Assembly (NCBI GenBank): GCA_007692485.1
Contig: REBY01000078.1
Span: 1 to 34,626 of the forward strand
Source: Pseudomonadaceae bacterium
Lineage (GTDB): Bacteria > Pseudomonadota > Gammaproteobacteria > Pseudomonadales > Pseudomonadaceae
Direction of reading: 5' to 3'
DNA length: 34,626 nt
Shown piece by piece: positions 8,270 through 15,964 of this stretch. Under the pieces are notes generated by a model that was given only the letters and a program-made list of their open reading frames with translations, did not search any database and was not told the DNA's origin. Position numbers and translations under genes: made by a program. Position 1 is the stretch's first letter. Every line of letters begins with the position of its first letter.

Positions 8270-9652
8270 ATGGAAGCGTGCGGAGTCACACGACCCACCT
8301 TTTACGTACTCGACACCAACGTCCTGATTCACGACCCCAACGCCCTACTCAATTTTGAAGAACACCAGGTCATCATCCCGATGACCGTGCTGGAAGAACT
8401 CGACAAACTCAAATCTGGCAAATCCAGCACCGCCGCCGACTGTCGCCAGGCCATCCGTTTGATTGACAAAACCCTCGCTGATGCGCCACCCGACCAGGTA
8501 GAACGCGGCGTTCCGATCAACCGCGACAAGCTCGGTTTCAATGGCAGCCTCGCCATTCTGATGGACAAAGCCCCGCTCCCCGCACACTGCCTGCCCAACG
8601 ACCTTAACGACAACAAGATCATCAATCAGCTTTGCCAACTACAAAACCGCTACCCTGAAGGCCGAATTGTTCTGGTCTCCAAAGACATCAATATGCGTCT
8701 CAAGGCGCGCGCCTGCGGTATTGATGCCGAGGATTACCACACCGATCAATTACTGGATGACATTTCCCTGTTGGCCCAGGGTTATCATCAGGTATCCGGT
8801 TCCTTCTGGGACAGCGTCAACCGCGTCGACACCACGCAACTCAATGGCCAGACTTACCATCGTCTGCAACGTCAGGAAAGCCTGCCCCCACTGCATGTGA
8901 ATGACTTCATCATCGACGAGCAGGGTTTTGTCGGCTGGGTCAAACAGATCCAGGGGGATCAGATTGAGCTACGCGATCTGCACCAGGAGCCCCTGTTGCA
9001 CCAACAGGCCTGGGGCCTGCGGCCACGGGACATCTACCAGGCGCTGGCCATGTATGCCCTGCTCGATCCGGACATCCATCTGGTCAACCTGACCGGCGCC
9101 GCCGGCTCAGGCAAAACCATCCTGGCGCTGGCCGCCGCGATCGAACAGACCATGGTCAGTAAGACTTACCGACGCATCATCGCCACCCGCAGTATCCAGG
9201 GCCTGGATGAGGATATCGGCTTCCTGCCCGGCACCGAGGCCGAGAAAATGGAGCCCTGGCTGGGCGCCATTACCGACAACCTTGAAGCCCTGCATATGGA
9301 TGACGAATGCAGCCGCAGCAGTGTCGACTACATCCTCGATCGCGTACCTTTGCAGTTCAAATCCATGAACTACATTCGCGGCCGCAGCTTCCAGCAGAGC
9401 TTTATCCTGATCGATGAAAGCCAGAACCTGACCCCGCACCAGATCAAGACCATTATTACTCGCGCCGGTAGCGGCTCGAAAGTGGTCTGCCTGGGCAACC
9501 TGGCCCAGATAGACACGCCCTATCTGAATGCCACCAGCTCGGGGCTCACCTACCTCACTGAATGCTTCAAAGACTTCCCCCACGGCGTACACATTCACCT
9601 GCAGGGCGTACCGCGTTCGATTCTGGCCGAGTACGCAGAAAGTCATCTCTAA
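8270..9652 (+). CDS. PIN domain-PhoH ATPase fusion (PhoH2-like)
   Basis: A 460-residue protein from the ATG at 8270 (a TTG six codons upstream is less likely). The N-terminal PIN domain begins TFYVLDTNVLIHDP with acidic Asp15, followed by a conserved TVLEELDKLK helix (PIN acidic residues). The C-terminal PhoH ATPase has Walker A GAAGSGKT (276-283), the EPWLGAI segment, and Walker B FILIDES (378-384) followed by QNLTPHQIKT. This fused layout is that of PhoH2/YlaK-type proteins, described as sequence-specific RNA helicases with ribonuclease activity, rather than the shorter PhoH of the ybeZ-ybeY operon. It is cytoplasmic. It stands alone, ending before a palindromic element. Family call is firm; target RNA unknown. 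Confidence 0.92.
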   Translation: MEACGVTRPTFYVLDTNVLIHDPNALLNFEEHQVIIPMTVLEELDKLKSGKSSTAADCRQAIRLIDKTLADAPPDQVERGVPINRDKLGFNGSLAILMDKAPLPAHCLPNDLNDNKIINQLCQLQNRYPEGRIVLVSKDINMRLKARACGIDAEDYHTDQLLDDISLLAQGYHQVSGSFWDSVNRVDTTQLNGQTYHRLQRQESLPPLHVNDFIIDEQGFVGWVKQIQGDQIELRDLHQEPLLHQQAWGLRPRDIYQALAMYALLDPDIHLVNLTGAAGSGKTILALAAAIEQTMVSKTYRRIIATRSIQGLDEDIGFLPGTEAEKMEPWLGAITDNLEALHMDDECSRSSVDYILDRVPLQFKSMNYIRGRSFQQSFILIDESQNLTPHQIKTIITRAGSGSKVVCLGNLAQIDTPYLNATSSGLTYLTECFKDFPHGVHIHLQGVPRSILAEYAESHL

Positions 9653-9683
9653 GAGCGCGCCGATTAATTGCACAAAACTTCGC

Positions 9684-9796
9684 TAGTCTGGTTGTCACTG
9701 ATCGGTTCTGGACCGTTAGATGCCAAGGATGGCATCTACGAGCCCCCATGGATGGGTTTACGGCGTGTCCAGAACCGATCAGGGATAACCAGACTA
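9684..9796 (-). repeat. palindromic intergenic element, copy 2
   Basis: Outer arms of 29 nt (9684-9712 and 9768-9796) are inverted copies with two mismatches. An internal hairpin pairs 9717-9724 with 9731-9738 (8 bp, six-base loop). Read on the minus strand the core is GGACACGC, CCCATCC, CTCGT, hairpin, ACGGTCCA, the same order as in copy 1 at 4712-4820. The arms are unrelated to those of copy 1. It lies between the PIN-PhoH gene and yaaA and might end transcription of the former. Confidence 0.8.
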
Positions 9797-9936
9797 CGCC
9801 ACAGAACGGTATTAATCAGTGCCCACTGTAACCAAAGATTAGGACTTCAGCTTCCATTGACCGCCTCTATCAACACCATTGCCCACGCCAGCCCATGACT
9901 GCGGCATAATAGCTTCACAGATTATGGAGGCTGCTT

Positions 9937-10713
9937 ATGTTGATGGTCATTTCCCCGGCGAAAACGCTGGATTACGACACCCCACCGGTTATCGACCAGG
10001 CCACGGAGCCACGCTTTCTCGAGCACAGCGAAGAGCTGATCGAGGTGCTGCGCGAACAGTCACCCCAGGCTATCGCCGAGCTGATGAAACTGTCTGACAA
10101 ACTCGCGAGCCTCAATGTGGCGCGCTATGGCAGCTGGGAGCCCAAGCCGACCACAAAGAACAGCAAGCAAGCCTTGCTGGCATTCAAAGGTGATGTTTAT
10201 ACCGGGCTGGATGCCGAAAGCTTCAGTGCCGACGACTTCGCTTTTGCCCAGGAGCACCTGCGCATGTTGTCCGGCCTTTACGGCCTGTTGCGGCCACTCG
10301 ACCTGATGCAACCCTACCGGCTGGAAATGGGCACCAAACTGGCCAACCCGCGCGGCAAGGATCTGTACCAGTTCTGGGGCGAGCGTATCAGCGAATGGCT
10401 GAACCAGGACCTGGCGGCCCAAGGCGATGAGGTGCTGCTCAACCTCGCCTCACAGGAGTACTTTGGCGCGGTCAAACCCAAAGCGCTCAAGGCCCGGGTA
10501 ATCGATACCGTCTTCAAGGACCAGAAGAACGGCCAATACAAGATCATCAGCTTTTACGCCAAGAAGGCCCGTGGTCTGATGGCCCGTTACGTGATCAAGC
10601 AGCGCCTGACGGATCCGGAGGGGTTGAAGGATTTCAACCTGGACGGTTACTACTATGATGCCACCAGCTCGTCACCCGACAAGCTGGTGTTTCTGCGTGA
10701 TCAGCCGGCCTGA
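9937..10713 (+). CDS. yaaA: peroxide stress protein YaaA
   Basis: A 258-residue protein aligned by eye over its whole length with E. coli YaaA (258 aa): start [13 protein letters not shown], central [47 protein letters not shown], and [13 protein letters not shown] near the end. YaaA lowers free intracellular iron during hydrogen peroxide stress and binds DNA; it is cytoplasmic. The ATG at 9937 has an ATGGAGG ribosome site seven bases upstream. Its 3' end overlaps the convergent hydrolase gene by 13 bp. In E. coli the gene is under OxyR; no OxyR site was recognised here. Confidence 0.95.
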   Translation: MLMVISPAKTLDYDTPPVIDQATEPRFLEHSEELIEVLREQSPQAIAELMKLSDKLASLNVARYGSWEPKPTTKNSKQALLAFKGDVYTGLDAESFSADDFAFAQEHLRMLSGLYGLLRPLDLMQPYRLEMGTKLANPRGKDLYQFWGERISEWLNQDLAAQGDEVLLNLASQEYFGAVKPKALKARVIDTVFKDQKNGQYKIISFYAKKARGLMARYVIKQRLTDPEGLKDFNLDGYYYDATSSSPDKLVFLRDQPA

Positions 10714-11609
10714 GAGATCGGCTGCCTCTGTTCTGCCAGGCGATAGCGGAACTCGAGATAGGCGTCCAGTACCAGCCTGGGCGCCTCAATCTGCGGGTAG
10801 TGACCGATATCTTCCAGCATGACTACATCTGCTTCCGGCACCAGCTCCCGGTAACGTGCCACCATATGTGCGCCTGACACCGGGTCGTCAGCACCGTCAA
10901 TCACCCGCATAGGCACCTCGGTCTGCTGCATGGCACTGACCCAGCGGTCGCGGTACACCCGCCGTTCAGGGATATAGCGAATCAGCTTGTGCATCACCGC
11001 CGGGCCATTGTCATGGGTGATCAATTGCCAGAAAGCATCCAACTCCTCATCAGCCGGTTGCGTCTCGGCCCCGAAGACCTCGCGCATCGACTTGGCCAAC
11101 CGAGGACGACTGGCCATGCGCGCAAAAAAGAACCCCAGGGGTGACAGCAGCAGCTTCTGCATCATGACCGGGTGATGGGTTTCTGGAAACAGCCCACCAT
11201 TGAGAAAGCACATGGAGTCCAGCCGCTGCGGCCCTTCAAGGTCGCGCGCCAACAACTCCTGCGCCACGCTATCACCATAGTCATGCGCCAACACATGGCA
11301 ACGGCGCACGCCCAGATGATCCAGCAGCGCCAATTGCAGATCGGCCTGATCCTGCAGACTGTAATCATAGTCTTGGGGTTTGGCCGAGTAGCCAAAACCC
11401 ATCATGTCACAGGCAATCACTTGGTAATGCTCAGCCAATGGCTGCCACAGATAATGCCAGTCCCAGGCCGCGGTCGGATAACCGTGAATCAGTAGCAAGG
11501 GCTCACCCTGACCCGCGGTCCAGTAACGAATCATCTGCCCCCGGTATTCAAAGGTTTTCGCCCGGACCAGCCAATCCTCCAGCGCTATACCGCTCAGCGA
11601 CGTGCTCAC
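10701..11609 (-). CDS. alpha/beta hydrolase resembling MEST/PEG1 (Asp-nucleophile type)
   Basis: A 302-residue alpha/beta hydrolase. Oxyanion motif [10 protein letters not shown] (42-51); nucleophile elbow [14 protein letters not shown] with Asp110; Asp241/242 in GADDPVSG; His270 in DIGHYPQ. An Asp nucleophile is typical of epoxide hydrolases and haloalkane dehalogenases. HDYGDx[19 protein letters not shown] and IGHYPQxExP are very like the vertebrate imprinted-gene product MEST/PEG1 and its bacterial relatives, whose substrate is unknown. The GTG start overlaps the stop of the class II aldolase-like gene by four bases (GTGA), so the two are probably translationally coupled. No signal peptide. 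Function is inferred only at the family level. Confidence 0.85.
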   Translation of the reverse strand: MSTSLSGIALEDWLVRAKTFEYRGQMIRYWTAGQGEPLLLIHGYPTAAWDWHYLWQPLAEHYQVIACDMMGFGYSAKPQDYDYSLQDQADLQLALLDHLGVRRCHVLAHDYGDSVAQELLARDLEGPQRLDSMCFLNGGLFPETHHPVMMQKLLLSPLGFFFARMASRPRLAKSMREVFGAETQPADEELDAFWQLITHDNGPAVMHKLIRYIPERRVYRDRWVSAMQQTEVPMRVIDGADDPVSGAHMVARYRELVPEADVVMLEDIGHYPQIEAPRLVLDAYLEFRYRLAEQRQPISQAG

Positions 11610-12379
11610 TGATCAAAGCCCGGATTGACGCGCTGAATTTTGCGCATCAGTGCCGGCCAGGCCAGGTTGGCGCCGGAACCGCGGGTTACCTTGCGCATGC
11701 TTTCCTTGGCACCATCCAGAATCTGCTGCGGAATCGGAATCAGCTCGCCACCGCCAGCCTGTGCCTGTACCTGAATCTCACAGGTACGCTGCAGAATGTA
11801 CATATTGGAAAATGCTTCAGCGACGCTGCGGCCGCAGGCCATCAGCCCGTGATTGCGCAACACCATGCTCATGGTATTGCCCAGATCAGCCTGCAAGCGG
11901 GCCTTTTCCTCGTCGCGCAGGGCAACACCTTCATAATCGTGATAGGACAGGCTGCAGAGTACAAACAGCGCTTGCTGGGAAATCGGCAGCACGCCCTCTT
12001 TCTGCGCCGAGACCGCAACCCCGGCGTTGGTATGCGTATGCAGCACGCAAGCCACATCATGACGGGCTTCATGCACTGCGCTATGGATGGTGAAACCAGC
12101 CGGGTTGATCTGGTAAGGCGTCTCCATCAGAACGTTACCCTGCAGGTCGATTTTGACCAGGTTGGAGGCGGTAATTTCCTCAAACATCAAGCCATAGGGG
12201 TTGATCAGAAATTCTTCCTTGCCAGGAATCTTGGCCGAGATGTGGGTAAACACCACATCGTCCCAGCCATACATGGCAACCAGGCGATAGCAGGCGGCCA
12301 GATCAACCCGGGTTTGCCACTCGTCGGCGCTAACCTGGTCCTTGACACTCATTTCCGGCAGTTTCTGTTCGGCATTCAT
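11606..12379 (-). CDS. class II aldolase/adducin family protein
   Basis: A 257-residue protein from the ATG at 12379, chosen because AGGAG lies seven bases upstream; the TTG at 12385 would be too close to it. It has the class II aldolase fold: FTHISAKIPG near 45-55, NPYGLMFEE, the zinc-type histidine pair in VLHTHTNAG (about 113-121) and LRNHGLMACG (about 174-183). Members include fuculose- and ribulose-phosphate aldolases/epimerases, but this subgroup (also close to adducin head domains) is often of unknown substrate. It is the first gene of a two-gene unit with the MEST-like hydrolase and is divergent from a Crp/Fnr-type regulator, which may control it. Confidence 0.87.
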   Translation of the reverse strand: MNAEQKLPEMSVKDQVSADEWQTRVDLAACYRLVAMYGWDDVVFTHISAKIPGKEEFLINPYGLMFEEITASNLVKIDLQGNVLMETPYQINPAGFTIHSAVHEARHDVACVLHTHTNAGVAVSAQKEGVLPISQQALFVLCSLSYHDYEGVALRDEEKARLQADLGNTMSMVLRNHGLMACGRSVAEAFSNMYILQRTCEIQVQAQAGGGELIPIPQQILDGAKESMRKVTRGSGANLAWPALMRKIQRVNPGFDQ

Positions 12380-12416
12380 GGGCAACTCCTCAAGCAGTCA
12401 ACATTATTGTTAGTCG

Positions 12417-12430
12417 GTTGATGCATCGAC
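12417..12430. promoter_or_regulatory. imperfect palindrome, candidate operator
   Basis: GTTGATGCATCGAC matches its own reverse complement at 12 of 14 positions. It sits in the 106-bp gap between the divergent aldolase-like and Crp/Fnr-type genes. It is not a consensus CRP site (TGTGA-N6-TCACA) or FNR site (TTGAT-N4-ATCAA), although TTGATGCATCGA is loosely FNR-like in its left half with a shorter spacer. Confidence 0.35.
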
Positions 12431-12485
12431 ATCCACACCACATGCGGCATACTGTCGCGATCAAGTCATACAAGGAGTCTAGACG

Positions 12486-13241
12486 GTGACTGCGAAGCGG
12501 ACTGTCTCGAATCTTACAGTGTCAGACAACAGTACCGAGCAACAGCTGGCCAAACTGCTGGAAAAGAACCGCTGGTTCAGCGAGCTGCCTGAGCGCGTCA
12601 TCAGCGATATTCGATCCCATGTGCGCCAGCGGCAGCTGGCCGACGGTGAATGCGTCTATGCCAAAGGCGATCTGCCAGATGGCCTGTACGGGGTTGTCAG
12701 CGGTGCGGCGCGGATCAGCAACATTGGTCTGGATGGGCGGGAGGCGGTACTGGCCATTCTCAGCCCAGGTAGCTGGTTTGGTGAGATATCCCTGATTGAT
12801 GGCCTGCCCCGCTCGCACGATACCCATGCCAGCGGCAATACCGAACTACTGTTCCTGTCGCGGCAGAATTTTCAGCAACTGCTGGAACGCCATCCAGAGC
12901 TTTACCCGCTGTTCATGCGTTTGCTCTGCCGGAGGCTGCGCGTTACCTTTGCCATGCAGGAAGACAGCGCCCTGCTGCCGCTACCGGCACGTCTGGTCAA
13001 GCGCCTGTTGATGCACGCGCATAACTATGGCCAGACCGAGCCGGATGGTAATCATCTGGCGGTGCAGCTATCCCAGGAATCCTTGGGTCTGATGCTCAAC
13101 AGCTCACGCCAAAGCGTCAATAAACTGCTCAAACGCATGGAACAGGCAGACTGGCTACGCGTGCGTTACGGACAAATCGTTATACTCGACGAGCCGGCGC
13201 TGACTCGAGTAGCCAGCGGCGAGCTGCCTGCCGACTGGTAA
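12486..13241 (+). CDS. Crp/Fnr-family transcriptional regulator
   Basis: A 251-residue regulator starting at GTG (12486) with AAGGAG eight bases upstream. Residues about 30-150 form a cyclic-nucleotide-binding beta-barrel, with the phosphate-binding cassette FGEISLIDGLPRSHDTHA keeping Arg109 and Ser110, as in cAMP-binding CRP; no Fnr-type cysteine cluster is present. A long dimer helix (about 135-160) leads to a winged HTH (about 165-240, LSQESLGLMLNSSRQSVNKLL). It could respond to cAMP or another nucleotide. It is divergent from the aldolase/hydrolase pair and its stop abuts that of the flavodoxin gene. The ligand is inference from the cassette only. Confidence 0.88.
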   Translation: MTAKRTVSNLTVSDNSTEQQLAKLLEKNRWFSELPERVISDIRSHVRQRQLADGECVYAKGDLPDGLYGVVSGAARISNIGLDGREAVLAILSPGSWFGEISLIDGLPRSHDTHASGNTELLFLSRQNFQQLLERHPELYPLFMRLLCRRLRVTFAMQEDSALLPLPARLVKRLLMHAHNYGQTEPDGNHLAVQLSQESLGLMLNSSRQSVNKLLKRMEQADWLRVRYGQIVILDEPALTRVASGELPADW

Positions 13242-13694
13242 TCAGCGTCCCAGCGCAGCGACGAATTCAACCACCCATGGGATGGCATCCTCGTCCTGAT
13301 TGACTGTTTCACTGGCATCCAGCTCCAGCATCGGCAGGGTTTCGCGGGCATGCAGCTCAAGTAGTAAATTGCGCATATCCCGGCCACCTTGGCAAAAGGT
13401 ATCGTCATAGGACGAGTCGCCCAGAGCAATGACCCCAAAAGGTATGCCGGTGAGCAATGGGAAACGGTCATTCAGTTCCAGCTGCAGGGGTAACAGATCA
13501 TCAGGCACTTCGCCCATGCCTGTGGTCGCAGTAACCACCAGAATGGCTTCCGGCGCACTGGCCAGGAACTCTTCAACATTTGCACCGCTCAAGCGGGCAA
13601 TCGCTAGCCCGGCGTCTGTCAAGCGGGTTTCGGCGGCATCCGCCACCATATCGGCAGTGCCGGATACCGAACCGGTCAAAAGGGTCAAGCGCAT
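13242..13694 (-). CDS. flavodoxin-like protein (MioC type)
   Basis: A 150-residue protein from the ATG at 13694 (GAGG about nine bases upstream); an upstream in-frame start would add an unlikely 12-residue tail. It has the FMN phosphate loop TGSVSGTAD near residue 7, the second FMN loop TATTGMGEVPDDL, and a GDSSYDDTFCQGG segment, the set of short-chain flavodoxins such as MioC. Such proteins carry electrons through FMN; MioC supports biotin synthase in vitro. Its stop codon directly follows the stop of the Crp/Fnr-type gene with no gap. It is divergent from the LOV gene. Redox partners cannot be told. Confidence 0.88.
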   Translation of the reverse strand: MRLTLLTGSVSGTADMVADAAETRLTDAGLAIARLSGANVEEFLASAPEAILVVTATTGMGEVPDDLLPLQLELNDRFPLLTGIPFGVIALGDSSYDDTFCQGGRDMRNLLLELHARETLPMLELDASETVNQDEDAIPWVVEFVAALGR

Positions 13695-13817
13695 GGTGTT
13701 CGCCTCGTGCTGGTTGCATTTGCGGAGCATTATGCCGCAATGAGCGAATTTTGCAGCCTAGACAGCCCAGACTTATACGATAGAATGTGGTTCTAACCTA
13801 GGGGGAATACTGTTGCA

Positions 13818-14258
13818 ATGATCAATGCCAAATTACTGCAACTTGTCGTCAACGCATCGAATGACGGCATTGTTGTTGCTGAACAGGAAGGTGACGACAA
13901 CATTCTGATCTACGTCAATAAGGCCTTCGAGGACCTGACTGGCTACAGTTCAGAGGAAATTCTCTATCAGGATTGCCGCTTTCTGCAAAAGGACGATTGC
14001 GACCAGCCTGGCCTGCATGCCATTCGCGAAGCCGTCAAAGCAGGCAAGCCCTGCCGTCAGGTACTACGCAACTACCGCAAAGACGGCTCCATGTTCTGGA
14101 ACGAGCTGTCGATTACGCCCGTGCATAACGAAACCGACCAGTTGACCTACTTTATCGGTATCCAGAAGGATGTTACCGAGCAAGTAGAAGCCCAGCAACG
14201 CGTCGAAGCATTGCAGGAAGAGCTGCGCCTTCTCAAGCAGGAAAGAAACGCCAGCTGA
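13818..14258 (+). CDS. short LOV blue-light photoreceptor (PpSB1-LOV-like)
   Basis: A 146-residue protein made of one LOV/PAS domain (about 15-120) and a C-terminal coiled helix, with no output domain. It matches the P. putida PpSB1-LOV type along the whole length (DASNDGIVVAE-like start, FWNELSITPV, TYFIGIQKDV). The photoactive cysteine is Cys53 in DCRFLQ, which forms the FMN adduct under blue light. The two arginines that in PpSB1-LOV contact the FMN phosphate and slow dark recovery (61 and 66) are Cys61 and Leu66 here. In P. putida such a protein (PplA) works with LitR-type MerR repressors. The ATG at 13818 has AGGGGGA upstream at a rather long spacing. A LitR-like gene follows on the opposite strand. 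Confidence 0.93.
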   Translation: MINAKLLQLVVNASNDGIVVAEQEGDDNILIYVNKAFEDLTGYSSEEILYQDCRFLQKDDCDQPGLHAIREAVKAGKPCRQVLRNYRKDGSMFWNELSITPVHNETDQLTYFIGIQKDVTEQVEAQQRVEALQEELRLLKQERNAS

Positions 14259-14292
14259 GTATCAGCCTGCTGCGAGCATGAAGCGCAGACAT

Positions 14293-14334
14293 AAAAAACT
14301 CCGGCAGCCCAAAGGGGAAGGCGGCTACCGGAGT
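14293..14334 (-). terminator. intrinsic terminator of the MerR/LitR-like gene
   Basis: A 7-bp ACTCCGG/CCGGAGT stem (14298-14304 with 14328-14334), continued by four pairs after one mismatch. On the minus strand it is followed by six T (complement of 14293-14298). The orientation fits the minus-strand regulator gene ending at 14460; it also lies 35 nt after the LOV stop. Confidence 0.75.
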
Positions 14335-14389
14335 GCGCAGTCATCAATCAGGAACGGCCAACGTTTTCGCTGAAACCATGTACAGACAA

Positions 14390-14414
14390 TATACAAGTGC
14401 ACTTTACTTGTATA
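14390..14414. promoter_or_regulatory. TATACAAGT...ACTTGTATA inverted repeat
   Basis: A perfect 9-bp inverted repeat with a 7-bp spacer. The outer hexamers TATACA and TGTATA equal the half-sites of the P. putida light operator as I recall it (T[G/A]TACA-N12-TGTA[C/T]A), but the spacing is 13, not 12. TGTACA also occurs at 14380-14385. It lies between the convergent LOV and regulator genes, where no promoter is expected, so an AT-rich terminator stem is the alternative. Confidence 0.4.
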
Positions 14415-14459
14415 GCTTGAGATAAGGTTTTATTGCTTAGGCTAGCAACAAGATGTGTC

Positions 14460-15422
14460 TCAGTGGTCCAGCCGACCAGCCAATAACGCTGCCAATCGCC
14501 GTGGCAATGCACTGGATATCTCACCCAACGCATGCAAACCGGCCTTTTCCAAAGCTGACTCCTGGGCTTCACAGCAATCCCCCAACATGACCAGAGGGCA
14601 AGCCAACGACTGCTCCAGACGGGGTAGTTGCTTGCCCAGCATGTCATTGTCTTGCGCCCGGTCACTGAACAGGATCACTGCCGCCGCATCAGTACGTTCG
14701 GCCAATACCGCCAGATCTAGCAATGGCGGCGCTTCGCGCAGGCAAATCACATCGGTATCTGTAGCGGTAATCAGGCTCGCGGCACACAACACATCAAAGG
14801 GTTGCTGCGGCCCTGACAAATTGACCAACAAGACATGCCGGTAACCGGCCATAAAGCTGGCACGCTGGGTCAAGCGCGAGGTCAGGAAACTATCGATCAG
14901 CAACCAGGCTATCCCGGGTTGACTACCCCGCTTGCCACGCAAGCGCTGCCAGACTGGGCGCAACACCTCACAGACGACGACCGGCAATGGAAAGCTCGCA
15001 TGTAACTGACCATAAACGCTGTCGAGTTGACGCAGATTGCCGTCATTGGCCGCCTGCAACAGGCGAGCCTGCCAGGCCTCCATTTCCGAACCTTGAGGCA
15101 CATCCACCGGCGGACTGGCCAAAGGACGAGGCATCGCCTCCGGTCGCGGAGTACGGTCAATGATGGTGGCAACCTTGCTCACGGCCACGCCACGCTCGAT
15201 CCACGCCATGACCGCGCGCACACGCTCGACATCTGCCATGGAATACAATCGATGCCCGCTTTCGGTACGGTGCGGGGTCAACAAACCGTAACGACGCTCC
15301 CAGGCACGCAAGGTAACCGGGTTGACGCCCGTCATGCGCGACACCTCACGAATCGGAAACAGATCGGCATCATCCAGCAGCGTGCCGGTCGGCGCAAATT
15401 CGTCCTGGCTGTCATCGGTCAT
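14460..15422 (-). CDS. MerR-family regulator, class II LitR-like (no B12-binding motif)
   Basis: A 320-residue regulator. Residues about 22-95 are a MerR winged helix (LFPIREVSRMTGVNPVTLRAW, ERRYGLLTPHRT, GHRLYSMADVERV) of the CarH/LitR/MlrA type. The rest resembles the helical bundle plus Rossmann-like cobalamin domain of CarH, but the cobalamin signature DxHxxG is absent (VNLSGPQQ at that place), and so is the second histidine motif. This is the definition of class II LitR, which in P. putida (PplR1-3) represses light genes and takes its signal from a short LOV protein. The ATG at 15422 has a weak ribosome site. It is divergent from the DUF393 gene and has an intrinsic terminator. The light role is inferred from homology and neighbours. 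Confidence 0.88.
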   Translation of the reverse strand: MTDDSQDEFAPTGTLLDDADLFPIREVSRMTGVNPVTLRAWERRYGLLTPHRTESGHRLYSMADVERVRAVMAWIERGVAVSKVATIIDRTPRPEAMPRPLASPPVDVPQGSEMEAWQARLLQAANDGNLRQLDSVYGQLHASFPLPVVVCEVLRPVWQRLRGKRGSQPGIAWLLIDSFLTSRLTQRASFMAGYRHVLLVNLSGPQQPFDVLCAASLITATDTDVICLREAPPLLDLAVLAERTDAAAVILFSDRAQDNDMLGKQLPRLEQSLACPLVMLGDCCEAQESALEKAGLHALGEISSALPRRLAALLAGRLDH

Positions 15423-15479
15423 ATTTACTTACGCACCCTGCAAACGTGTGACTTTACCTGTGGCAGGCAACACCCTAGA

Positions 15480-15497
15480 TTGTACCGGTATTGTACA
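15480..15497. promoter_or_regulatory. TTGTACC/TTGTACA repeats between the regulator and DUF393 genes
   Basis: TGTACC (15481) and TGTACA (15492) are spaced 11 bp start to start, about one helical turn, and TGTAC...GTACA also reads as an inverted repeat. The half-site equals that of the light operator, but not the expected 18-bp half-site spacing. It is 27-44 bp before the DUF393 start and about 60-75 bp before the regulator start. Confidence 0.4.
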
Positions 15498-15523
15498 GAA
15501 TTTTGTTACATGAGGACACGACT

Positions 15524-15961
15524 ATGGCGGCATTCAGTCCACAATGGCCCTTGACCTTGTATTACGACGGTGAGTGCCCCCTATGCGTGCGCGAAATCCG
15601 GATGTTTCGGCGACGCAACGCGACCGATCGCCTGCAATTGATCGATATCAGCCAACCAGAAACTGAGCCGCTGCCGGGTCGCAGTCGGAATGACATGTTG
15701 GATTGCCTGCATGCGCAGTTTGCCGATCAGCGCTTGGTAACGGGTATCGATGCCACTTACTGGAGTTATCGCGCTGTCGGTCTCGGCTGGCTGGTGCGCC
15801 CACTACGCTGGCGCTGGGCACGCCCATTCTGGCAAGCGGCCTATCGTGGCTTCTGTCGTCTACGTCCGGGGCTGGCCAAGCTCATTCCAATGCCAGCTGA
15901 AGAGCGCTGCGGCAGCGGTCAGTGCGACATCACGCGCGAGCAGACGGACAGCAAGAAGTAA
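15524..15961 (+). CDS. DUF393 (DCC) family thiol-disulfide oxidoreductase-like protein
   Basis: A 145-residue protein from the ATG at 15524, with GAGGA eight bases upstream. It begins LTLYYDGECPLCVREIRM, the DCC-box of DUF393 (YuxK family) with a CxxC pair near residues 19-22, then a segment with LQLIDIS and a later hydrophobic WLVRPLRWRW region. These proteins have a thioredoxin-like active-site motif but their substrates are unknown. DUF393 genes often accompany light-regulated photolyase/LitR clusters, which suits its place divergent from the LitR-like regulator. A short cysteine-containing tail (CGSGQCDI) follows. It is convergent with the small DUF6482-like gene, three bases apart. Confidence 0.87.
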   Translation: MAAFSPQWPLTLYYDGECPLCVREIRMFRRRNATDRLQLIDISQPETEPLPGRSRNDMLDCLHAQFADQRLVTGIDATYWSYRAVGLGWLVRPLRWRWARPFWQAAYRGFCRLRPGLAKLIPMPAEERCGSGQCDITREQTDSKK

Positions 15962-15964
15962 TCA

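Noticed and set aside
8150..8332. 60-codon minus-strand frame before the PIN-PhoH gene
   Set aside because: No ribosome site and no recognisable similarity; it overlaps the real start region.
11438..12421. 327-codon open frame on the plus strand opposite the hydrolase and aldolase-like genes
   Set aside because: It crosses both genes and the divergent promoter region, and its translation looks like no protein family.
14348..14459. Small minus-strand gene after the regulator
   Set aside because: Open frame continues out of the regulator region with atypical composition and no ribosome site.
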